Assembly: GCA_020345765.1 (NCBI GenBank)
Contig: CP070770.1
Location: forward strand, 2,973,059-3,007,308
Source of the DNA: Deltaproteobacteria bacterium
GTDB taxonomy: Bacteria > Desulfobacterota > G020345765
DNA: 34,250 bases
Direction of reading: 5' to 3'
The notes under the pieces are model-generated. The model was not told the origin of the DNA. It did not search any database and was given only the letters and a program-made list of their open reading frames with translations. Positions 16,512-24,318 of this stretch are shown in pieces. Both the position numbers and the translations under genes were made by a program. Positions within the stretch are counted from its first letter, which is position 1. The number at the start of each line of letters is the position of its first letter.

Positions 16512-19500
16512 ATGTTAGTCAGCTGTGATAACTGTCAGGCAATGTATATGGTGGATGACAGCCAAGTGGCGGAAAACAAGGGAAAGATCAAGTGCACCAA
16601 CTGCCAGAATATCATCACGGTTGAGGGTTACGAAGAAGAGTTAGCAACGACTGCACCGCCGGAACCTGCTGCCCCCGAGGAGCTCCCGGCAGCTAAAAAA
16701 GAGGAAGAGCCAACTCTTACCCTTTCCCCCGAGGTAGAAAAATATGTGGAAATGTTACGGAACGATCCCAAATCTAAGGTATTCGTCCGCCTAGCCGACG
16801 AATACATAAAGGGCGGGCTTTACGACGAGGCTATCCATGTCTGCGAGGAAGGATTGAAGCACAACCCCAATTATTTGAGTGGGAGAGTCCCGCTCGGCCG
16901 GGCTCTTTACGAAAAGGGGGATCACGAAAAGGCTAAAGAAGAGTTTTCCAAAGTAGTCCAAGCAATACCCGATAATATCCTGTGCTGGAAATATATCGGG
17001 AAAGTCAGTCAAGAACAGGGCTTGCCGGAGCAAGCGATCGAGGCCTATGAAAGGGTCCTAATGCTTCATCCTAACGATAAAGAAGCAACAACGGCTTTAG
17101 AAGAGTTGAGGGGGGCACCTGCGGAAGAAGCTTTCCCTGACATCCCCGCTACCCAAGAACCTCCGGTTACCGAGACTGCTCCTCCTCCGGATACTTTCCC
17201 TGAGCTTCCCCGTGGAGAAGAAATGGATACGGATTTCCCGGAGATTAAAGAGCCACCTCAACCGGGAGAGGCTCCTCCAGAAATGCCTCCCGATGAGGAT
17301 ATCTTCTCGAGCCCGGAGGCTCCTCCGGAACCTCCTGCTGACGAGGACATTTTTCCGAGTCAGGAAATCCCCCCTGAGACCCCGACAGCAGAAGAACAGG
17401 AGCCCTGGTCTTCTTTCTCTTTTGAGGATGAAGCTCAGTACCCTCCACCGGATGAAAGCCCTTCCGAAGAAGCCCCGGACTTATCCGGTCTGCCAGAGAT
17501 GGTTGAGCTACCGGAAAGTGAAGAGGCTGCCCCCGAGCCTCCAATGCCAGAGGAACCTTTCGTAATCAAGGAAGAGTCTTTCGATGCCGGAGGATGGGAA
17601 GAGCCCCCTCCCCCGGAGGAAACACCACCTTCGTTCGAGGCCGAGCAGCCGGAAATGCCCCCACCACCCGAGGAAACACCACCCTCGTTCGAGGCTGAGC
17701 AGCCGGAAATACCTCCCCCACCCGGGGAAACACCACCATCGTTTGAGGCCGAGCAGCCGGAAATACCTCCCCCACCCGAGGAAATACCGCCATCGGAAGA
17801 GCCCTTTGGAGTTACCCCGGAGACCTATCGGCCCCCTGCACCTCCCGAACCCACCACCGAAGCCCTGGACTTTGAGAAACCTATTGTCGAAAGTGAGATC
17901 TTCAAGGAAGCCGTTACTAAAGAAAGGGAGGTTTCGGCGGTATCTGCCAAAACGGAAATCTCTCGGGAAGACGAAGCTCGAAGGAAAAGGACGATAACCA
18001 TCGTAATTGCCGTCACCCTTTTCTTCCTGCTGGCTGCTGGCGCCTCCGCATACTATTGGTATAACTATGAGTATTGTCCGGATATCTCCCGGGCCAGTGC
18101 CGACAAGATTATCAAACTAACAAAAAGTTTCATTAAGGCGAATCCCCAACAGAAGCAGGAGGCAGAAAAATACTTGACCGAGGGGAATAAATATCTAATT
18201 TTGGATACCAACTCCGGATACCAGGAAGCCGAGAGGAACTACCTCCAGGCACTGGATCAGGACCGCCATAATCCCCTTACGCTTGCTTCTCTGGCCGAAA
18301 CCTACGTCAGGTGGAATGAGATCAAACGGGACGAAGAATTCCTGCAGGATGCCGACCTGCTCTCCCAGCATTCCCTCCGGATGGAACCAAACCTGGCCGA
18401 AGGTCATCGGGCCCGAGCCCTTCTCTTAAAAATCCAAGGGAAATACCAAGAGGCCCGAGATTCTATCAATAAGGCTTTGACATTAAAACCGGAAGAGGCT
18501 GATAACTATCTTGTTCTGGGCAGCATTTATCTCGAGGAAGGAGAATTTCAGCAGGCGATAGAGTCTCTTAATAAATCCCTTAGCATGAACCCCGATCTTA
18601 TCCCGGTTTACCTCGCCCTGGGGAATGCCTATACCAGGATAGATGATTTCGAGGTGGCCGAACAATATTATCAGATGGCCCTCGAACGAAACCCCGCTTA
18701 TATCCGGGCACGAATTCAGTTGAGTGCCCTCCTCCTGGAAAAATTGAACGAAATCCAGCGAGCCCAGGAAAACCTCCAAAAGATATTCAGCGAATACTCA
18801 AGACTTACTGCCGGCACTGAATTGGAAATGGCTCATTATTATCTTGGTAAGATATACGCCCAGCTTAACCAATTGGATTTGGCTGGCAAAGAGTATGCCC
18901 AGGCAATCCGGATAAACCCGAAAAACTTTGGATACCATCTCGAACTGGGAAATATTTATTTCAACCAGGATCGGACCAGAGATGCGATCCTGGAGTTCCA
19001 AAAGGCCACGCAGATTGACCCCAACAATACCCAAGCCCACTTCAATTTAGCCAACTCTTTCATAAAGGAAGGTGACTTCGGTTCCGCAGCGGTCGAGTTT
19101 GAAAAAACCGTAAAACTCGAACCCGATAACATTGACGCTTACTACCTACTGGCCGAGGCATACCGTAAACAAGAAAGATACGATAAATCCATTTTTAATT
19201 ACGAAAAAACGATCAAGCTTGACCCGCAAAATTCCCGGGCAATCTCTTATCTCGGTGATGCTTATCGGGCAAAAGGCGATCTGGACCAGGCTATCTCCCA
19301 GGGAAAGAAGGCAATCCGGCTGGACCCTAACTCTCCCGAGGCCCACTACCTCCTGGCCCTTTCCTACGAAGCAAAGGGGAATATCGCGGAAGCAATCAAG
19401 GAATATGACCGGGCTGCCTGGCTGGACCCGGCCAATACCGAGGCCCATTACCATCTGGCAGTAGTTCATTATAAGAAAGGAAATTACTCCAATGCTATTT

Positions 19501-20504
19501 CTGAAGGTAATCAGGCGATTCAGCTCGATCCCAAGCATGTCGGGGCTTACAATATAGTGGGTAGCGCCTATAACCGGCAGGGCAATACTACCAAGGCAAT
19601 CACCACCTTTGAAAAGGTGCTGGACTTAGACTCGAAGAACACCGAAGCCCTCCATTCATTGGGAAAGATCTACCAGGCCCAGGGGAAATATGATCTTGCC
19701 ATCTCCGAGTTTAAGAAGGTAATCCAACTGAATCCTTATGAAGCAACCGTGCATAATTCACTGGGAGAAATCTACCGAAAAAACGACAATTTTCAGGATG
19801 CTATTACCGAGTACCAGCAGGCAATAAAGATTGATCCCAACTATGCCATCGCATATTACCATCTCGGACTTGCTTACCTGAGTCAGGATAATGACAGCTA
19901 TGCCCTGGAACATTTCCGAAAAGCTCTGGCCCAGGATCCCAAGCTTGGTGATGCCTATTATCGCATTGGAAAGATTCTTTATGAACGAAATCAGATTGAC
20001 CCCGCTGTTGGTGAGTTTAAAAAGGCCATTGCAGCAGACGCCAACCATGCTGAAGCCCATTACCACCTGGGCCTTACCTATGATTACCTGGGGAAATACA
20101 AAGGTGCTCTGGAGGAGTATCAAAAGTCAATCAGCATAAATCCCCGCTATGCCCGGGCTTATGTTATGATTGCCAATATCTATTTCCATGACGGAAGGGA
20201 GGATAATGCTCTCTCCTATTACCAAAAGGCCATAAATATCGATCCCAGATTGTCTATGGCCCATTACCATCTTGGCGTAGCTTACCGGAAGCAGGGAAAG
20301 TTTGAGAATGCTATTGCCCAGCTTAATAAGGCATTGAAGCTAAATCCCCAATACGCGGAGCCCCATGTTGAGCTCGGAATCATCTATAAGACCCTGGGGA
20401 AAAGAACCCAGGCCCGTTCCGAGTTTGAAAAAAGCCTCTCCCTGGGCCTGAGCCGGCAGAAGGCGGAAGAGGTTCGCCAGGAACTCTATCGCTTGGGACG
20501 CTAA
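16512..20504 (+). CDS. Large zinc-ribbon/TPR membrane protein
   Basis: 1330 residues in five parts: an MJ0042-type zinc ribbon (Cys5, 8, 28, 31); a short TPR block (about 70-195); a Pro/Glu-rich linker (about 197-460) with tandem repeats; one membrane segment (about 495-515) preceded by Arg/Lys; and roughly 20 TPR units from about 555 to the end, with typical NPxxAxAHYNLG and AIxxYxKAIxLDP patterns. The positive-inside rule places the zinc ribbon and linker in the cytoplasm and the TPR superhelix in the periplasm. It looks like a scaffold tying a cytoplasmic partner to envelope proteins, as zinc-ribbon/TPR proteins of deltaproteobacteria may do, but the partner is unknown. A strong AGGAGG precedes the ATG. 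Confidence 0.9.
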   Translation: MLVSCDNCQAMYMVDDSQVAENKGKIKCTNCQNIITVEGYEEELATTAPPEPAAPEELPAAKKEEEPTLTLSPEVEKYVEMLRNDPKSKVFVRLADEYIKGGLYDEAIHVCEEGLKHNPNYLSGRVPLGRALYEKGDHEKAKEEFSKVVQAIPDNILCWKYIGKVSQEQGLPEQAIEAYERVLMLHPNDKEATTALEELRGAPAEEAFPDIPATQEPPVTETAPPPDTFPELPRGEEMDTDFPEIKEPPQPGEAPPEMPPDEDIFSSPEAPPEPPADEDIFPSQEIPPETPTAEEQEPWSSFSFEDEAQYPPPDESPSEEAPDLSGLPEMVELPESEEAAPEPPMPEEPFVIKEESFDAGGWEEPPPPEETPPSFEAEQPEMPPPPEETPPSFEAEQPEIPPPPGETPPSFEAEQPEIPPPPEEIPPSEEPFGVTPETYRPPAPPEPTTEALDFEKPIVESEIFKEAVTKEREVSAVSAKTEISREDEARRKRTITIVIAVTLFFLLAAGASAYYWYNYEYCPDISRASADKIIKLTKSFIKANPQQKQEAEKYLTEGNKYLILDTNSGYQEAERNYLQALDQDRHNPLTLASLAETYVRWNEIKRDEEFLQDADLLSQHSLRMEPNLAEGHRARALLLKIQGKYQEARDSINKALTLKPEEADNYLVLGSIYLEEGEFQQAIESLNKSLSMNPDLIPVYLALGNAYTRIDDFEVAEQYYQMALERNPAYIRARIQLSALLLEKLNEIQRAQENLQKIFSEYSRLTAGTELEMAHYYLGKIYAQLNQLDLAGKEYAQAIRINPKNFGYHLELGNIYFNQDRTRDAILEFQKATQIDPNNTQAHFNLANSFIKEGDFGSAAVEFEKTVKLEPDNIDAYYLLAEAYRKQERYDKSIFNYEKTIKLDPQNSRAISYLGDAYRAKGDLDQAISQGKKAIRLDPNSPEAHYLLALSYEAKGNIAEAIKEYDRAAWLDPANTEAHYHLAVVHYKKGNYSNAISEGNQAIQLDPKHVGAYNIVGSAYNRQGNTTKAITTFEKVLDLDSKNTEALHSLGKIYQAQGKYDLAISEFKKVIQLNPYEATVHNSLGEIYRKNDNFQDAITEYQQAIKIDPNYAIAYYHLGLAYLSQDNDSYALEHFRKALAQDPKLGDAYYRIGKILYERNQIDPAVGEFKKAIAADANHAEAHYHLGLTYDYLGKYKGALEEYQKSISINPRYARAYVMIANIYFHDGREDNALSYYQKAINIDPRLSMAHYHLGVAYRKQGKFENAIAQLNKALKLNPQYAEPHVELGIIYKTLGKRTQARSEFEKSLSLGLSRQKAEEVRQELYRLGR
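17604..17795 (+). repeat. 54-bp tandem repeats in the TPR gene linker
   Basis: Three full in-frame copies (17604-17657, 17658-17711, 17712-17765) and a partial fourth encode PPPPEETPPSFEAEQPEI. This is an extended acidic Pro-rich spacer likely to vary in copy number between strains. Confidence 0.9.
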
Positions 20505-21185
20505 ATGAAGGTTGTCCTCTTTGACATCGATGGAACCCTGATCCTCTCCGGCGGTGCCGGAAATCGGTCTCTAAACAAAGCATTTAAGAAACAATTCGGC
20601 CTCGAAAATGCTATAAACGGAATCAAGCCTGATGGGAAAACCGACCCGGCCATTATCCGTGAGATGTGCCGAAAAAATCTGAGTCGGGACTGCCGGGAAA
20701 AGGAGCTTGAGTTACTCTGTAAGCAGTATCTCCACTTCCTTCGCCGGGAAGTTCCCGAATCTCCGGGATACCGGATTATGCCCGGAATACCGGAGCTTCT
20801 GGAACAATTAGGATCAATAGACAATGTTATTGTGGGTCTGGCTACCGGCAATCTGGAGGAAGGGGCAAGGATTAAGCTTGGGCGGGGCGGGCTTAACCGA
20901 TACTTCCGGTTCGGGGGATTCGGCTCTGACTGCGAAGACCGGGTTGAGCTTACTAAAATCGCAATTTCCCGCTCCCGGGAATTCGCTGACGGGGAACCCA
21001 AAAAGCAGGATATCTATATTATCGGTGACACCCCCTTCGATATCAAGAGCAGCACCGTGCTTGGTACTAAATCAGTTGCGGTGGCTACTGGGTTTTTTTC
21101 TCTCACCCAGCTGAAGGAGCACCAGCCCGACTATCTCTTCCCCAATCTGTCCAACCCGGAACCTTTCCTCAGGGCCCTCTCCTGA
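20505..21185 (+). CDS. HAD-superfamily hydrolase, phosphoglycolate-phosphatase-like
   Basis: 226-residue cytoplasmic phosphatase. Motif I is DIDGT at 7-11 (nucleophile Asp7, acid Asp9), with a helical cap after it, motif II around GLATGN, and motif IV as IIGDTPFDI. Length and cap position match the Gph/PGPase group, which removes phosphate from small molecules such as 2-phosphoglycolate; the true substrate is not visible. The ATG follows the TPR stop codon with no gap, so translation is probably coupled to that gene. A conspicuous AT-rich gap follows before the next gene. Confidence 0.9.
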   Translation: MKVVLFDIDGTLILSGGAGNRSLNKAFKKQFGLENAINGIKPDGKTDPAIIREMCRKNLSRDCREKELELLCKQYLHFLRREVPESPGYRIMPGIPELLEQLGSIDNVIVGLATGNLEEGARIKLGRGGLNRYFRFGGFGSDCEDRVELTKIAISRSREFADGEPKKQDIYIIGDTPFDIKSSTVLGTKSVAVATGFFSLTQLKEHQPDYLFPNLSNPEPFLRALS

Positions 21186-21286
21186 CACAGAATTAGGAAA
21201 TGTAAAATTTAGTCCACTGAAAGTGAACAACAATCAATAATCTGTAATCTAAAATGAGGAGCGTTTATATTTAATAAGGAGAAGCT

Positions 21287-22621
21287 ATGACTACCCTGAA
21301 ACTGCCTACGAATGGTGTGCCGCAGGAAAAATTGATTTCGATGATGCGTGATTTCCGGGCCGATGACTCGGATTGGAAAAACGCCAAAACCTGGAGTCTG
21401 GTCTACTATGCGGGAGAAGGGCTCACCGACCTGCTGAAAGAGGCCTACGGCATGTTTTTCTGCGAGAACGCCCTCAACCCGATGGCATTTCCTTCCCTTC
21501 GGAAGTTCGAAACCGAGGTTGTCGCCATGACCGCCGACCTCCTGAACGGCGGCCCGGAAGCGGCCGGGAATATGACATCCGGAGGCACGGAAAGTATCTT
21601 TTTGGGCGTCCTGGCTGCCCGGGAGCGGGCCCGGGCCGAGAGGCCCCAGATAAACTCCCCAGAAATGGTACTGCCAACAACGGCTCATGCTTCTTTCTAC
21701 AAGGCCGCTCACTTCCTCGGTGTGAAGCCCGTTACCATACCGATAGGGGCCGATTATCGTGCCGATGTGGAAGCCGCACGATCGGCCGTAAACGACAACA
21801 CGATACTAATGGTAGGCTCGGCGCCTTGTTATCCCTACGGGGTGGTCGACCCGATCCCCGAACTTGCTAAAGTCGCAATGGAGCGGGGCATCAATTTCCA
21901 TGTAGATGCCTGCCTCGGCGGGTTCATGCTGCCCTTCCTGAAGCGCCTCGGTCACAAAATTACCGAATTCGATCTGGGCGTCCCGGGCGTTACCTCCGTC
22001 TCCGCCGATCTCCATAAATACGGTTACAGTGCAAAAGGCGCCTCAACCATAATATTCCGGGATGCAAGCTTCCGCCGGCACCAATATTTCATTCATACCG
22101 ACTGGCCCGGGGGAGTTTATGCCTCCCCAACGATGACCGGTACGAGGCCGGGAGGCGCCATTGCCGCAGCCTGGGCTGCCCTGAAACATCTCGGAGAAGA
22201 AGGATACCTCCATCTGGCATCAATAACAATAGAAACCACGAAGAAGCTTATCGAAGGGATCAACTCGATAACGGGGCTGAGGGTAATGGGCAAACCCGAT
22301 ATGAGCACTTTTGCCTTCGATTCCGACGAAGTAAATGTATATCTACTTGCCGACGCCATGGAAGCACGGGGATGGCACTTGGATCGCTTGCAGCTTCCGC
22401 CCGCATTGCATCTCATCGTCACGCAGTCCCACTCCGGGATTGTCGGCCCGTTCCTTGAGGACCTTGCGGCCGCTACCGCGGAGTTGACTAAGCAGGGCAA
22501 GACCGAAGCGACCGGCATGGCTGCGCTTTATGGCATGATCGGAACCATGCCCGACCGCGGGGCCGCACATGAAATCGTATTGGGTGTCCTGGACGATCTG
22601 TTCAAACACAAACCCCAATAA
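21287..22621 (+). CDS. Sphingosine-1-phosphate lyase-like PLP enzyme
   Basis: 444-residue PLP enzyme of the group II decarboxylase fold, closest in remembered sequence to eukaryotic sphingosine-1-phosphate lyase. Matching blocks in order are FPSLRKFETEVV, NMTSGGTES, HVDACLGGF (Asp207), SADLHKYGYSAKG (Schiff-base Lys244), TDWPGGVYASPTMTG and the late TGMAALYGM. S1P lyase splits the C2-C3 bond of a long-chain base phosphate to phosphoethanolamine and a fatty aldehyde. The N-terminal membrane anchor of the eukaryotic enzyme is absent, as in soluble bacterial members. AAGGAG precedes the ATG. A TauE/SafE permease follows after 45 bases. An amino-acid decarboxylase or a lyase for another sphingoid-like lipid is possible. 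Confidence 0.88.
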   Translation: MTTLKLPTNGVPQEKLISMMRDFRADDSDWKNAKTWSLVYYAGEGLTDLLKEAYGMFFCENALNPMAFPSLRKFETEVVAMTADLLNGGPEAAGNMTSGGTESIFLGVLAARERARAERPQINSPEMVLPTTAHASFYKAAHFLGVKPVTIPIGADYRADVEAARSAVNDNTILMVGSAPCYPYGVVDPIPELAKVAMERGINFHVDACLGGFMLPFLKRLGHKITEFDLGVPGVTSVSADLHKYGYSAKGASTIIFRDASFRRHQYFIHTDWPGGVYASPTMTGTRPGGAIAAAWAALKHLGEEGYLHLASITIETTKKLIEGINSITGLRVMGKPDMSTFAFDSDEVNVYLLADAMEARGWHLDRLQLPPALHLIVTQSHSGIVGPFLEDLAAATAELTKQGKTEATGMAALYGMIGTMPDRGAAHEIVLGVLDDLFKHKPQ

Positions 22622-22666
22622 TACGCTATTGAACCCGATAAGCATCTTTCAAGAGAACATCCACCA

Positions 22667-23392
22667 ATGACCTGGCTCCTTCTCTCACTGGTACTGATTG
22701 TTGCCCACAGTGTGGAGACAACCACCGGTTTCGGCTGCACGGTCATCGCCCTCGCACTCGGGGTACACCTGTATCCTATCGAAGAGTTAATTGTCGTATT
22801 AGTCATGATCGCATTGCTGCAGAGTTCCTGGTTAGTTGTGCGCGGCTTCTACACGATAGACTGGCGTCTCCTCTCCACCCGCATCCTGCCGGCATGCGCG
22901 GTGGGACTACCGGCGGGAGCATACTTATTCCACGACCTGAGCGGCAGACACCTGAAGGTTATCTTGGGAATTTTTATCGTCATCATATCGTCGGCGGAGC
23001 TTTACCGCCTGTATCGCCGGCAGGAATCGTCGCGGCCGCTCCCCCCTGGCCGGGGCACCGCCCTATTAGTGCTCGGCGGGTTTTTTCACGGCATTTTCGC
23101 CTCCGGTGGGCCCCTGGTCGTCTATTATTCAAGCCGTCGAATCGGGGAAAAAGCCTCCTTCCGTTCGACCCTGTCAACGCTTTGGCTGTTGCTCAACACG
23201 ACCCTCCTGGTCACATACTTAATTTACGGTCCGCTTGAGCATTCCCACGTCATGTTAACCGCCAAGCTATTACCCGCATTGCTGGTTGGCATTATTATTG
23301 GGGAGATGTTACATCGGTGGGTTAACGAGATTACTTTCCGGAAGGTCGTCCAATCCGTATTATTGTTTACGGGAGTTTCTCTCTTGACCTAA
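22667..23392 (+). CDS. TauE/SafE-family permease
   Basis: 241-residue integral membrane protein with about seven hydrophobic segments in two related halves, each starting with a Gly-rich turn (TTGFGCTVIA near 20 and GGFFHGIFASGGP near 137-149), the hallmark of the TauE/SafE family. Members export sulfite, sulfoacetate or other organosulfur anions, or are unassigned; the substrate cannot be read from sequence. It is 45 bases behind the S1P-lyase-like gene on the same strand with only a weak ribosome-binding site, suggesting one transcript. Base composition is GC-rich like its partner. Its stop lies two bases from the convergent EamA gene's stop. Confidence 0.86.
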   Translation: MTWLLLSLVLIVAHSVETTTGFGCTVIALALGVHLYPIEELIVVLVMIALLQSSWLVVRGFYTIDWRLLSTRILPACAVGLPAGAYLFHDLSGRHLKVILGIFIVIISSAELYRLYRRQESSRPLPPGRGTALLVLGGFFHGIFASGGPLVVYYSSRRIGEKASFRSTLSTLWLLLNTTLLVTYLIYGPLEHSHVMLTAKLLPALLVGIIIGEMLHRWVNEITFRKVVQSVLLFTGVSLLT

Positions 23393-23394
23393 AC

Positions 23395-24255
23395 CTATAG
23401 GGTTATCAGAATCATCCCGGCAACCATTACCGCACTACCGATAAATCTTTCCCGGATATTAAGCTCCTTAAAGATCAAGCCGCCGTATATGACACTGAAG
23501 AGGACTGAGCTGCGCTTCACTGAGATCATATAAGCGACCTCAATCAGCTCGATCGAAAGACAGTGGAATATGATCATCATTGCCGAGAATAGCCCGATCA
23601 GTAGGAAGCTTCCCGGCCGGGAGAATACCTGGACAATATCCCCTTTTAATCTGAGCAAAACTACTGGGATCAGGGCACCGGTAAGGATGAAGAAGTAGAT
23701 TACCCCGAAGAAAATCGGGGTGGAATTGAGCACCGCTACCTTCCCCAGGTTGGAGTTAATACTATAGATAAAGGCCACCGCTATCATCAAGAGCGAGCCC
23801 TTTTCCTTCCCGATCGCTTTAATCGGCTCCCACACCCCCTGGTCAATCCGATGGAAATTCAACAGATATGCCCCTAAGGATACCAGGATAATCCCGATAA
23901 AGCCGGATAAGTCCGGGGACTCTTTCAGCATCAGGAAAGAGGTGAGGATCAGAAATACCGGGGTAAGTGCCTGGAAAGGTATGGTTAGCGAAAGCGGAGA
24001 GATTTTAATCGATCTCATGTAGAGTATTATTGCCACTATCTCCAGCGGAATAAGGATGACAACCGACAACCAGAAGTTCGGTCCTAGTTTCGGGATCTCG
24101 ATGAAGGGGAAAAACAGCAGTAAAAAAGGCAGCGAATAGCCCCATCTAATGAGCGAGACTAGATACTCGTCCAGCTCCGCCATCACCCTTTTGCAGAGCA
24201 TATCCATGGTGGCAACCGATATCGCCGTTATCAGTGCATAAAGAAACCAGATCAT
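23395..24255 (-). CDS. EamA/DMT-superfamily transporter
   Basis: 286 residues with ten hydrophobic segments in two five-helix EamA repeats, beginning MIWFLYALITAISVATMDML with the N-terminus at the membrane, the standard drug/metabolite transporter layout. The family moves amino acids, nucleotides or other small metabolites across the inner membrane; the substrate is unknown. No ribosome-binding site stands out before the ATG. It lies 63 bases downstream of the beta-propeller-like gene on the same strand and may share its transcript. Confidence 0.88.
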   Translation of the reverse strand: MIWFLYALITAISVATMDMLCKRVMAELDEYLVSLIRWGYSLPFLLLFFPFIEIPKLGPNFWLSVVILIPLEIVAIILYMRSIKISPLSLTIPFQALTPVFLILTSFLMLKESPDLSGFIGIILVSLGAYLLNFHRIDQGVWEPIKAIGKEKGSLLMIAVAFIYSINSNLGKVAVLNSTPIFFGVIYFFILTGALIPVVLLRLKGDIVQVFSRPGSFLLIGLFSAMMIIFHCLSIELIEVAYMISVKRSSVLFSVIYGGLIFKELNIRERFIGSAVMVAGMILITL

Positions 24256-24318
24256 AATTGCAGACTATCCAATCTAACCCACCGAAGCAAGCCCGGGGTA
24301 AAACAGGGACAGCACCGG

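Noticed and set aside
21287..22621. Ordinary glutamate or aromatic amino-acid decarboxylase
   Set aside because: The conserved blocks, including the HKYGYSAKG lysine region and the late TGMAALYGM segment, follow S1P lyase rather than glutamate decarboxylase, though activity is untested.
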